Shown here: positions 1 through 7,106 of the stretch, piece after piece | Layout: each line of letters opens with the position of its first letter | Position numbering within the stretch: the stretch's first letter is position 1 | NCBI GenBank assembly: GCA_030838025.1 | Contig: JAUTXM010000254.1 | Coordinates: 1-17,211, forward strand | DNA: 17,211 bases | Origin: Acidimicrobiaceae bacterium | GTDB taxonomy: Bacteria > Actinomycetota > Acidimicrobiia > Acidimicrobiales > Palsa-688 | Direction of reading: 5' to 3' | Program-made: the position numbers and the translations under genes | Notes under the pieces: generated by a model | The model's input: only the letters and a program-made list of their open reading frames with translations | Told to the model about the DNA's origin: nothing | Databases searched by the model: none

Positions 1-71
1 AGCTGGGTCGGTTGGCGCTAGCTGGGTCGGTTGACGCTAGCTGGGTCGGTTGGCGCTAGCTGGGTCGGTTG
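1..71. repeat. 19-bp tandem repeat, about 3.7 copies, at the window edge
   Basis: The unit AGCTGGGTCGGTTGGCGCT occupies 1-19, 20-38 (one change, G to A) and 39-57. A partial fourth copy (first 14 bases) covers 58-71. Unit junctions form the palindrome GCTAGC. On the minus strand the last residues (NRPS) and the TAG stop of the aldolase gene lie inside the array. Because 19 is not a multiple of three, successive copies are in different frames. The array may continue beyond the left edge. Confidence 0.9.
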
Positions 72-868
72 ATCTGGCTCAATGCCGCTGCCGCGCCACC
101 GTGGATCAGCAGCACGTCGATCGCCACGATGAGGAACGTGAAGCCCTGTTCGATCCGACGGTTGGCGGCCTCGGCCCCGAGGGCGACGATGCCGCACGGA
201 ACACCCGCGGCCTGGCACGAAGCCAGCACCTTCTGCACGGCCTCCTCGACCTCGGGGTCATCGGTCTGCCCCAGCTTGCCCATGCTGCCGGACAAGTCGA
301 GGGCACCGACGAACGCTCCGTCGAGGCCCTCGACGGCGACGATCTCGTCGATGTTGTCGATGGCCGTCACATGCTCGATCTGGGCGATGAACGTCACTTC
401 GTCGTTGGCGGTCTGCAGGTACTGGCCCATGCTGATGCCGTAGGCCTGTGCTCTCCCGAGCCCGGCACCGCGCTCGCCTGCCGGCGGATACTTCATCGCT
501 TGGACCGCCGCCTCGGCCTCGGCCGCGGTGTTGATCAGCGGGACGAGGATTGCGTCGGGACCGATGTCGAGCGCCCGCTTGATCAGCGTCTTGTCGTTCC
601 ACGGCACTCGGATGACGGTGCTCGCGTTCGAGCCGTTGGTGGCCTGGAGCATGGCGACCGCGTCGGCAAGGGTGATCGCCGTGTGCTCGGTGTCGATCCA
701 GAGCCAGTCGAGGCCCACCCGGGACAACATCTCGGTGATCGCCGGGCTGGCGATGGTGATCGTGGCGCCGAGGCTCACCTTTCCGGCGGCCAAGTCCCGC
801 TTCATCCGGTTGGGCGGCCGTTGTCCTGTTGCGTCCATTTCTTGCCCCCGTATCGACGTCGAAACCAT
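56..868 (-). CDS. HpcH/HpaI-family class II aldolase (HpcH_HpaI superfamily)
   Basis: Members of this family cleave or form 4-hydroxy-2-oxo acids such as 2,4-dihydroxyheptanedioate, giving pyruvate and an aldehyde, with a divalent metal in a TIM barrel. Using the ATG at 868 (270 residues), the catalytic set is visible: His62 in WIDTEHT, Arg87 in IRVPWND, metal ligands Glu165 (AQIEHV) and Asp191 (GALDLS). The spacing matches E. coli HpaI H45/R70/E149/D175. AAGGTG precedes this start; an in-frame ATG at 838 behind a G-run is an alternative. The gene is transcribed away from the molybdo-enzyme operon across 306 bp, so it could supply an aldehyde or oxo acid to that pathway; this is inference. 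The C-terminus NRPS-stop lies in the 19-bp tandem repeat and may be a recently altered end. The substrate is unknown. Confidence 0.88.
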   Translation of the reverse strand: MVSTSIRGQEMDATGQRPPNRMKRDLAAGKVSLGATITIASPAITEMLSRVGLDWLWIDTEHTAITLADAVAMLQATNGSNASTVIRVPWNDKTLIKRALDIGPDAILVPLINTAAEAEAAVQAMKYPPAGERGAGLGRAQAYGISMGQYLQTANDEVTFIAQIEHVTAIDNIDEIVAVEGLDGAFVGALDLSGSMGKLGQTDDPEVEEAVQKVLASCQAAGVPCGIVALGAEAANRRIEQGFTFLIVAIDVLLIHGGAAAALSQINRPS

Positions 869-949
869 CGGTCACCTTAGTGCTGCTGGTTCGATTCGGG
901 CCGTCCGCCTGCGGTCGAGCACGCCGCCGCACATTGCCGCCGCACATGC

Positions 950-978
950 TGCAAACCGCACAAATGCCCTCGTTTGCA
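950..978. promoter_or_regulatory. Candidate operator: 7-bp inverted repeat in the divergent intergenic region
   Basis: TGCAAAC (950-956) and GTTTGCA (972-978) form a perfect inverted repeat with a 15-bp spacer. Just downstream, three decamers starting CGTTT (971, 981, 991) repeat at exactly one-helical-turn spacing and end near a TTGACA at 1008. This is the arrangement expected for an activator or repressor site controlling the aldolase gene, the operon or both. The 306-bp gap 869-1174 holds no convincing ORF. No regulator gene is present in the window. Confidence 0.35.
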
Positions 979-1007
979 TTCGTTTCGCTTCGTTTGGCTC
1001 GAACCCC

Positions 1008-1036
1008 TTGACAGAGTCGCATCGGGCGCGGATGCT
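1008..1036 (+). promoter_or_regulatory. Candidate sigma-70-type promoter of the molybdo-enzyme/NTF2-like operon
   Basis: A perfect -35 TTGACA (1008-1013) is followed after 17 bp by GATGCT (1031-1036), a weak -10. TACACT at 1052-1057 is an alternative -10. A transcript from here would carry a leader of roughly 130 nt before the ATG at 1175. The assignment rests mainly on the perfect -35 and its location. Confidence 0.35.
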
Positions 1037-1174
1037 GAGTGCTCGGATCGCTACACTCCGCGGGGGGCAAGGTCGGCGCGGCCGGCGGGCAGCAGCCCAT
1101 CAACCTCGGAGCGCAATGTCGTGCTGCGACCAGTCCGGCAACGCCAAAATCACATGAATGAAGAGGGGAAACGT

Positions 1175-1933
1175 ATGAGCAAGAAGGTCTTGATTCTGGC
1201 TTCCAACTACGGCCTGTGGGCTGAGGAGCTCCAGGGACCCTGGGACGCGCTGACCAAAGCCGGCCATGAGCTGACACTCGCTACCAGAATGGGCAAAACA
1301 CCACTGCCGCTGCTGTTCAGCGAAGACGCGGATTTCGTCGATCCGCAGCAGGGCGCCAAGGTCAATACCCCCGAGGTCGTCGCCCGAGTCAAGGAAATAT
1401 ACGAGTCCGGCGAATGGGACCACCCCATCAAAATCGCCGACGCCAATATGGATGACTACGACGTCCTGGTGCTCGTCGGTGGTCCAGGTGCTCCCCTTGA
1501 TATCACCGGCAACCCGGCGGTGCACCGGCTGGCCGAGAAGGCGTTCACCGACGACAAGATCATCGGTGCCATGTGCTACGCCATCGGTGCCCTCGTCTGG
1601 GCCCGGGTCCCCGACAACCACGGCAAGAGCGTGCTCTGGGGCAAGACCGTCGTCGCCCACCCACGGGAGTGGGATTTCACCGGGGACCTCCCCTACCCGC
1701 TGGTCGGCACCACCCCGGACAACCCCGGCACCGACATCATGACACCGGGTTTCGTGTATCCCCTTGCCGTCATCGTGGAAGACGCGGTTGGGCCCGAGGG
1801 AACGGTCGTCTCCGACCCCCACACGACCCGCGAGGCGCCCGGCGTCATCTACGACCATCCGTTCGTCACGGGCCTGTCGGTCGAGTCGTCGTCCGCCTTC
1901 GGGTACAAGCTGGCCGCAGTTCTCGCCGACTAG
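1175..1933 (+). CDS. DJ-1/PfpI family protein (class I glutamine-amidotransferase-like fold)
   Basis: The 252-residue product belongs to the DJ-1/PfpI superfamily, whose members include proteases, glyoxalase III/deglycase-type enzymes and hydratases. Visible features: an N-terminal strand KKVLILASN, acidic residues Glu17/Glu18 where DJ-1 proteins carry the Glu that activates the nucleophile, the loop GGPGAPLD near 102-109, and the nucleophile-elbow Cys134 in AMCYAIG. No His directly follows the Cys as in CHG-type proteases, so the exact activity is open. I chose the ATG at 1175 because AGAGGGG sits six bases upstream and residue 2 onward matches the family N-terminus; ATG 1154 in frame is possible. 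It is the first gene of an operon, 16 nt before the next start. Action on a reactive carbonyl or isomerisable intermediate would fit the neighbours but is inference. Confidence 0.85.
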   Translation: MSKKVLILASNYGLWAEELQGPWDALTKAGHELTLATRMGKTPLPLLFSEDADFVDPQQGAKVNTPEVVARVKEIYESGEWDHPIKIADANMDDYDVLVLVGGPGAPLDITGNPAVHRLAEKAFTDDKIIGAMCYAIGALVWARVPDNHGKSVLWGKTVVAHPREWDFTGDLPYPLVGTTPDNPGTDIMTPGFVYPLAVIVEDAVGPEGTVVSDPHTTREAPGVIYDHPFVTGLSVESSSAFGYKLAAVLAD

Positions 1934-1949
1934 AAGGAGACAGGTTTCC

Positions 1950-2303
1950 ATGAGCAATATCGATCAGGAATCGCCGCAGTGGAAGTTCTATATCAAGCAT
2001 GTCCAGTGGTTCTTGGACAACGACGTTGAGGGTTTGGTCGAGAACGACTACACCGACGATGCCGTCCTGCTGGCCGGCGAGTTTTCGGTGAAGGGACACG
2101 ACGCCCTGAAGGCCGCTTTCTCGCAATACCTCCAAATGGTCGGCCCCTTCACCGTCCGGTCTACCGACAAGTTCAACACCATCGACGACGCCATCATGCT
2201 GGAGGCGATCCTCGACACGACGAATGCCGGTGAGCGGAAGGTCTGGGACGCATTCATCATGCGGGACGGAAAGATCTCCCACCACATCACCGGCGTCCGG
2301 TAG
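1950..2303 (+). CDS. NTF2-like (SnoaL/ketosteroid-isomerase fold) protein, copy 1
   Basis: A 117-residue protein with the one-domain NTF2-like pattern: N-terminal amphipathic helix, DNDVEGLVENDYTDDAVL (helix leading into the first strand), then beta-strands ending in MRDGKISHHITG, the typical 'dGKI' strand. NTF2-fold proteins are small cone-shaped isomerases, cyclases, dehydratases or binding proteins; the function of this one is not readable. A strong AAGGAGA (1934-1940) precedes the ATG at 1950. It is clearly paralogous to the product of 6123-6515 (shared SPxxxxYxxHxQ start and YTDDA motif). Those two paralogues bracket the molybdenum and FAD subunit genes, so they may act with that enzyme, possibly as paired or heteromeric partners (inference). 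The next gene starts only 8 nt after its stop. Confidence 0.82.
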   Translation: MSNIDQESPQWKFYIKHVQWFLDNDVEGLVENDYTDDAVLLAGEFSVKGHDALKAAFSQYLQMVGPFTVRSTDKFNTIDDAIMLEAILDTTNAGERKVWDAFIMRDGKISHHITGVR

Positions 2304-2311
2304 GTCTTAGG

Positions 2312-5254
2312 GTGGATCGCACCCTGACACTCAATGGCGCCGAGCTTCACTTCGACGTCGAACCCCGAACCCTCCTGGTCGATTTGATCCGGGAGGAGTT
2401 CGGGCGCACCGGGACCAAGGTCGGTTGCGAGACCGGCGAGTGTGGTGCCTGCACCGTCTTGCTCAACGGCAAGGCGGTCAAGAGCTGCATGGTGCTCGCC
2501 GCCCAGGCCGACGGGGTCACGGTGACGACCATCGAGGGACTGGGCGAGGCGGGCTCGCTGACGGCCGTGCAGGACGCCATGTGGGAGGAGCACGCGGTCC
2601 AAGACGGGTTCACGGCACCGGGTCTCGTGATGTCGGTGACCGACCTCCTTTCGCGCAATCCCGACCCCACCGAAGCCGAGATCCGCAGGTGGCTCGACGG
2701 CAACTTGGAGCGGGTCACCGGCTACCACAACGTGGTGGCGGCGGTTGAGTCAGCGGCGCGCAAACGCAAGCAGAGCGACTCGTGGAAGATCGAGCCCGAA
2801 GTGGTGTCGGGCGACATGGTTGGCGCCAGTGTGCGCCCAACCGAAGCCCCGTCGATGCTCCGGGGCGAGACCGACTACATCGGCGATGTCTCCTTGCCCG
2901 GGATGGTGCATGCCGCCATCCTGCGAAGCCCCCATGGCCACGCCCAGATCAACGGCATCGACAAGGCTGCCGCGGCGGCCATGCCGGGGGTGATCGGCGT
3001 GTTCACGGCGGCCGACTTGGGTTTTGTCATGCCTCTGCCCGTGATCTGGGTACCAACCGACGTGGAGAGCCATTGGCCGCCCCACCCTTCAGGGATGGTT
3101 CCTGGGGGCCAGTCGCTGCTCGCCAGCGACCGGGTGCGTTTCGTCGGCGACCAGGTCGCGGTCGTCGTGGCCGAGACCGTCCAGCAGGCCAACGACGCCT
3201 TGCAGGCGATCAAGGTCGATTACGAGGTGCTGCCCGCGGTAGTCGACGCCGAGGAGGCGTTGAAGCGAAGCGCCCCGCAGCTACACGACTCGGTACCCAA
3301 CAACTTGTGCATGACGGCGCCGCTCGGTGACAAGGCAGCCGCCGACGCCGCGATTGCCGAGGCCGAGGTCGTAGTGGAGGAGACGATCCGCAACCAGCGG
3401 ATCATGGCCAACACGGTGGAGGCCCGGGGGGCGATCGGTGCGTACGACGCCGATACCGGCGACTACACGCTGTGGACCAACGTGCAGCCGGTCAACCCGA
3501 TCCGTCTGCTGATCGCGCTCTACGTGCTCGGCGTCCCCTACAACAAGGTCCGGGTCGTGGCGCCCGCCATCGGGAGCAGCTTGGGCGCCAAGGGCTACCT
3601 GTTCGCCGACGGACCACTCATGTTGTGGCTCTCCAAGGCGGTGGGCCGGCCGGTCAAGTGGTTGGACACCCGCTCGAGCTACCCCCGCTCCACGCCCCAC
3701 GGACGCGACCACGTGGCCCATGCCACGCTGGCGGGCAGCCGGGACGGGAAGATCAGCGCCCTGTCGGTCCGGGGATACAACAACCTCGGCGCCTACCCCG
3801 TCATCAACGCTCCGGGCAGCCCCCGGACGCTGATCGGCCAGAGCGTGACCGGGGCCTACGACATCGCCAATCCGTACTACGAAGCCAACTTGGTGTTCAC
3901 CAACACCAGCCCGACGGGCCCCGTCCGGGGATCGGGTCGGGCCGAGGCCATCTACCTCATCGAGCGCATGATCGACCGGTACGCAGGCGAGATCGGCATG
4001 GATCCGGCCGAGGTCCGCCGGATCAACATGGTGAAGCCTGGCCAGTTCCCCTACGACAACCACCTGGGGTGGATGTACGACTCAGGTGACTACCCGGGCG
4101 CCCTCGACAAGGCGCTGGAGACGGTCGGTTACGACGATCTCGACGCCCGGCGGGCGGACTCGCGGGCCCGGGGGAAGCGCCTCGGTGTCGGCATCGGGTC
4201 GTACGTGGCCGCGGCCGGCGTCGGGCCGTCGGCCATCATGGGCTCCAAGGGGCTGGTGAGCGGGACGTGGGGTAGCGCCTACATCGGCGTCGAGCCCAGC
4301 GGTGAGGTGTCGGTGACCACCGGCGCGCAACCGCACGGCCAGTCACAGGTCACGACGTTCTCCCAGATCGTCGCCCAGGAGCTCGGGGTTCCGCTGGAGG
4401 CGGTGACGGTGAAACACTCCGACACCAACGGCGCCTTGTATTACAGCCAGGCGAGCTATGGCAGCCGGTCGCTCAGCGTCGAAGGCGTTGCGGTGTACAA
4501 CGCCTGCCAGCTCATCAAGGAGAAGGCCCGCCAGCATGCCGCCCACCTGTTCCACTGCCCCGTAGACGCGGTCGAGTACGGCCCGGCCAAGGTGTTCGCC
4601 CGTTTTGCCCCCGACCAGGCGGTGATGACGCTCCAGCAGATCGCCTTCACGCTGTGGCTGGGCTGGGACCTGGCGGAGGGCATGACACCGGGGTTGGAGG
4701 CGAAGGGTTTCTTCGACCCGCCGGAGTTCAACTATCCCTATGGCACGCATGTGGCGATCGTCGAGGTCGACGAGCAGACCGGACATGTGGAGTTGGTCCG
4801 GTATGTGGCGGTCAACGATTTTGGGAATGTGGTCAACCCCAAGGTCGTGGATGCTCAGAGTCACGGCAATATCGCCCTCGGGGTGGGCCAGGCGCTGTAT
4901 GAGGCGGTCCGGTACGACGAGACGGGTGCCTTGCTGACCGACAGCTACTCGACCTACCCCATCGTCCGGGCGTCGGAGCTGCCGAGTTTCGAGCTCCTGC
5001 GCACGGTGACGCCGACGCCGAACAATCCGCTGGGCGCCAAGGGGGCGGGTGACGTCAGCAACCCGCCCGTCGCGCCAGCGGTGGTGAATGCCGTCTGCGA
5101 CGCGTTGTCCGACCTCGGGGTCACCAGCCTGGACATGCCGCTGCAGCCGCACACGATCTGGCGGGCCATGTCCTCTGGGGCGGCTTCGGCGGGTGCGGGG
5201 GCTGCGTCGGCTGCGGCGGGTGCAGCGAGCGAGCCGGCGGGAGCGGCATCGTGA
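2312..5254 (+). CDS. Fused [2Fe-2S]/molybdopterin hydroxylase-type protein (xanthine dehydrogenase/CoxSL family), atypical
   Basis: The 980-residue protein fuses a CoxS-like iron-sulfur domain (1-150) to a CoxL/XdhA-like molybdopterin subunit (hammerhead about 180-300, Moco domains to about 950). The first, plant-type cluster is intact: Cys39, Cys44, Cys47, Cys59. The second, normally CGxC plus CRC, has lost all four cysteines: Asp98, Thr101, Glu133, Val135, inside otherwise well-kept QDGFTAPG and GNLERVTGY. The Moco loop GGGFG reads GSSLG (421-425). The GxGE catalytic Glu is Asp914 (GAKGAGD). Arg539 (VRGSGR), GSRS and the hammerhead are conserved. Family enzymes hydroxylate aldehydes or N-heterocycles; this one may be rewired or non-redox. 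There is no frameshift or internal stop. The GTG start follows a weak TTAGG. The C-terminus carries an Ala/Gly/Ser-rich tail of about 27 residues. The stop overlaps the next start by 4 nt (GTGA), implying coupled translation. Maturation genes (XdhC/CoxI type) are absent from the window. Confidence 0.9.
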   Translation: MDRTLTLNGAELHFDVEPRTLLVDLIREEFGRTGTKVGCETGECGACTVLLNGKAVKSCMVLAAQADGVTVTTIEGLGEAGSLTAVQDAMWEEHAVQDGFTAPGLVMSVTDLLSRNPDPTEAEIRRWLDGNLERVTGYHNVVAAVESAARKRKQSDSWKIEPEVVSGDMVGASVRPTEAPSMLRGETDYIGDVSLPGMVHAAILRSPHGHAQINGIDKAAAAAMPGVIGVFTAADLGFVMPLPVIWVPTDVESHWPPHPSGMVPGGQSLLASDRVRFVGDQVAVVVAETVQQANDALQAIKVDYEVLPAVVDAEEALKRSAPQLHDSVPNNLCMTAPLGDKAAADAAIAEAEVVVEETIRNQRIMANTVEARGAIGAYDADTGDYTLWTNVQPVNPIRLLIALYVLGVPYNKVRVVAPAIGSSLGAKGYLFADGPLMLWLSKAVGRPVKWLDTRSSYPRSTPHGRDHVAHATLAGSRDGKISALSVRGYNNLGAYPVINAPGSPRTLIGQSVTGAYDIANPYYEANLVFTNTSPTGPVRGSGRAEAIYLIERMIDRYAGEIGMDPAEVRRINMVKPGQFPYDNHLGWMYDSGDYPGALDKALETVGYDDLDARRADSRARGKRLGVGIGSYVAAAGVGPSAIMGSKGLVSGTWGSAYIGVEPSGEVSVTTGAQPHGQSQVTTFSQIVAQELGVPLEAVTVKHSDTNGALYYSQASYGSRSLSVEGVAVYNACQLIKEKARQHAAHLFHCPVDAVEYGPAKVFARFAPDQAVMTLQQIAFTLWLGWDLAEGMTPGLEAKGFFDPPEFNYPYGTHVAIVEVDEQTGHVELVRYVAVNDFGNVVNPKVVDAQSHGNIALGVGQALYEAVRYDETGALLTDSYSTYPIVRASELPSFELLRTVTPTPNNPLGAKGAGDVSNPPVAPAVVNAVCDALSDLGVTSLDMPLQPHTIWRAMSSGAASAGAGAASAAAGAASEPAGAAS

Positions 5255-6126
5255 TTCCCTCCAAGTTCGACTACGCGGCGCCCGACAGCCTGGCCGACAC
5301 CGTGAGCCAGTTGGCCAACGGGGCCAACGCCCATGTACTCGCCGGCGGGCAGGGCGTGGTGCCCGACCTCACAACCCGCGAGATGACCGCCGGGCTTCTC
5401 GTCGACCTGCGCAATGTGCCTGACCTGGGCGACATCGTCCCCCAGGATGCGGGCGCCCGGATCGGCGCCATGGTCACGCTGGACGAGTTGGCGACCAGCC
5501 AGCTGATCGGTGGAAGTGAAACCGCGCTCACCGACTGTCTCGCCGCCTTCGGGGACCCCCAGGTCCGTAATCGGGCGACCATCGGCGGGGCCCTGGCGCA
5601 CGCTCACCAAGGTGTGGACCTACCGGCGGTGGCCGTGGCCCTTGACGCTTCGGTTGGTGTCTTCGGCGCCGAGGGGGGACGGACCGTCGCCGCCGGCGAG
5701 CTGGTCGGTGGCTTCGTCACGGCCCTCGGGCCGGCCGACGTGATCACTTCGGTCGACCTGCCAACAAGCGCCTCGGGCGCCGGCAGCGCCTACGAGAAGG
5801 TGCGGAACCCAGGAAGCAGCTACGCCATCTGCGGTGTGGCGGCGTCTGTCTCGCTCACCGCCGAAGGAACGATCGACTCCGCCCGGGTGGTCGTAGCTGG
5901 AGCGACGGCGGCCGCGGTTCGACTTCCGAAAGTCGAGGCGGCGCTGGCGGGCCAGGCGGCGACCGACGAAACCTTCGCAGCCGCGGCCGCACAACTTGGC
6001 GAGGAAGGGCTCAGTTTTCCCACTGACCTGGCGGCGCCCGCGGACTATCGAGCCCACCTGGCCGAGGTCCTCATCCCCCGGGCGTTGTCCCGGGCAACCG
6101 ATCGCTCGAGGAAGGTCAGCTCATGA
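5251..6126 (+). CDS. FAD-binding subunit of molybdenum hydroxylase type (CoxM-like, PCMH-type FAD domain)
   Basis: The 291-residue protein has the usual length and order of CoxM/XdhB-like FAD subunits: N-terminal FDYAAPDSLADTV, the PCMH loop LAGGQGVVPDL, LVDLRNVPDL, IGAMVTLDEL, QVRNRATIGGAL, and a C-terminal CO-dehydrogenase flavoprotein domain (YEKVRNPGSSYAICGVA). In the family it passes electrons from the iron-sulfur clusters through FAD to an acceptor. The second FAD loop is atypical: the usual TIGGN/S followed by ADPAxD reads TIGGALAHAHQGVD, so the Asp-Pro is replaced. FAD binding may still occur. Translation starts at GTG 5251 inside the stop of the molybdopterin gene, and its own TGA overlaps the next ATG (ATGA). 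The three genes are thus translationally linked, supporting a complex with the atypical partner. Confidence 0.86.
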   Translation: MIPSKFDYAAPDSLADTVSQLANGANAHVLAGGQGVVPDLTTREMTAGLLVDLRNVPDLGDIVPQDAGARIGAMVTLDELATSQLIGGSETALTDCLAAFGDPQVRNRATIGGALAHAHQGVDLPAVAVALDASVGVFGAEGGRTVAAGELVGGFVTALGPADVITSVDLPTSASGAGSAYEKVRNPGSSYAICGVAASVSLTAEGTIDSARVVVAGATAAAVRLPKVEAALAGQAATDETFAAAAAQLGEEGLSFPTDLAAPADYRAHLAEVLIPRALSRATDRSRKVSS

Positions 6127-6515
6127 AAAACATCCCCGATTCCCCCCTGGGCCGCATGTACCGGGAGCACATCCAGCACATCCTGGACAAGGACATCGAG
6201 CCCCTCCTCGACCAGTACACCGATGATGCCCTGTTGATCAGCAGCTTTACCAAGAAGCCGCTGTATTACCGGGGTCGGGACGAGTTGCGGGACCACATGC
6301 AGGGCATCCTCGGAATCGACGGCCTCGAAACGGACATCGCGTTCTGGGCCGAAACCGAGGACCCGCAGACACTCATGATCGTCGAAGACATCACGATGAC
6401 GACTTCCGACGGGGACGCAAAAATGCGCTTCGCCGACAGCTGGGTACTACGGGATGGGAAGATCGCCATTCACTTCGCCGGCATGACGCAGTACCCCGAC
6501 GGATCCGTCGCCTGA
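6123..6515 (+). CDS. NTF2-like protein, copy 2 (paralogue of the gene at 1950)
   Basis: A 130-residue single-domain NTF2-fold protein. The N-terminus (DSPLGRMYREHIQHILD) and YTDDALL align with the product of 1950-2303, and the end again carries a strand with RDGKIAIHFAG. Its middle differs (KKPLYYRGRDELRDHMQG, then AFWAETEDPQTLMIVED), so it is an old duplicate rather than a recent copy. The ATG overlaps the FAD-subunit stop as ATGA, the tightest coupling in the operon, which suggests it is made in proportion to that subunit. GAGGAAGGTCAGC upstream supplies the Shine-Dalgarno. Whether it is an enzyme or a binding or assembly partner cannot be decided from sequence. Confidence 0.82.
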   Translation: MKNIPDSPLGRMYREHIQHILDKDIEPLLDQYTDDALLISSFTKKPLYYRGRDELRDHMQGILGIDGLETDIAFWAETEDPQTLMIVEDITMTTSDGDAKMRFADSWVLRDGKIAIHFAGMTQYPDGSVA

Positions 6516-6604
6516 CACGGTCCAACCGGCGGGCAGCGGCCAAGCAGATCACCTACCGATCATCCAAGATGACCTACAACCGGGTTCGACAAGAGGAGGC
6601 AATC

Positions 6605-7093
6605 GTGTCACTGGACGCAGCCGAGATTGAGAAGTTTATTTTCGAGTTCTACTCAAAGGCGGACAACAGCGCGCCGCTGGTGTGGTTCCTGCCGTACATC
6701 GACGAGTCCATGCACATGGTGTGGACGCCGACTTGCCAGTTCGACGGCAAGGCCGGCTTCGAGGAGTTCTACCGCTGCCTCACGGGCAACCTGTTCGACC
6801 GGGTGCACGAGGTGTACGACATCAAGATCGACGTTGACGGTGACACCGCCAAGGTCACCTTTACCATCCACCTGACGGCCAAGGTTTGGTCGCCGCCGCT
6901 GCCGAAGAGCATCCATGCCGAGAACCATGCCAACTTCGCGTGGGAGATGAAGCGGGATCCCGATACCGGCACCGCGGTGATCACGTCCTACCTGCTCACG
7001 GGGGTCAGCTTCCCCGAGGGGAGCATCATCGTGGACGCCGACAAGGTCTTCCAGTATCAGAAATTCATGTACGGCCCCTGGGGCTTTCCGTAA
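6605..7093 (+). CDS. NTF2-like/SnoaL-like protein, larger variant
   Basis: A 162-residue protein starting at GTG 6605, chosen because AAGAGGAGG (6591-6599) lies immediately upstream; an ATG at 6569 in frame lacks such a site. The pattern is NTF2-like: N-terminal helix (AAEIEKFIFEFYSK), FDGKAGFEEFYRCL in the middle, then alternating strands (DIKIDVDGDTAKVTFTIHL and later AVITSYLLTGVSF). It is longer than its neighbours, with an extra Trp/Pro segment (VWSPPLP) and an aromatic C-terminus (KFMYGPWGFP). It follows copy 2 after an 89-bp gap that shows no other gene, and precedes the next gene by 13 nt. No catalytic residues can be assigned with confidence. Confidence 0.75.
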   Translation: MSLDAAEIEKFIFEFYSKADNSAPLVWFLPYIDESMHMVWTPTCQFDGKAGFEEFYRCLTGNLFDRVHEVYDIKIDVDGDTAKVTFTIHLTAKVWSPPLPKSIHAENHANFAWEMKRDPDTGTAVITSYLLTGVSFPEGSIIVDADKVFQYQKFMYGPWGFP

Positions 7094-7106
7094 AGGCCCG
7101 GGACAG

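Noticed and set aside
1..71. Tandem repeat considered as the end of a CRISPR array
   Set aside because: Units of 19 bp are contiguous with no spacers and no cas genes are nearby.
974..1174. N-terminal extension of the DJ-1/PfpI gene
   Set aside because: The extra 67 residues are not family-like, and a strong ribosome binding site sits before ATG 1175.
258..1277. Long minus-strand ORF overlapping aldolase and DJ-1/PfpI starts
   Set aside because: Arg/Pro-rich shadow frame of high-GC DNA; the aldolase frame has full family motifs.
3281..4063. 260-residue minus-strand ORF inside the molybdopterin gene
   Set aside because: Antisense shadow with no recognisable domain, opposite to a clearly coding frame.
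2312..5254. Atypical molybdopterin gene as a pseudogene
   Set aside because: No frameshift or internal stop over 980 codons, overlapping coupled neighbours, and most structural motifs retained; selective loss of only the ligand residues argues for altered function.
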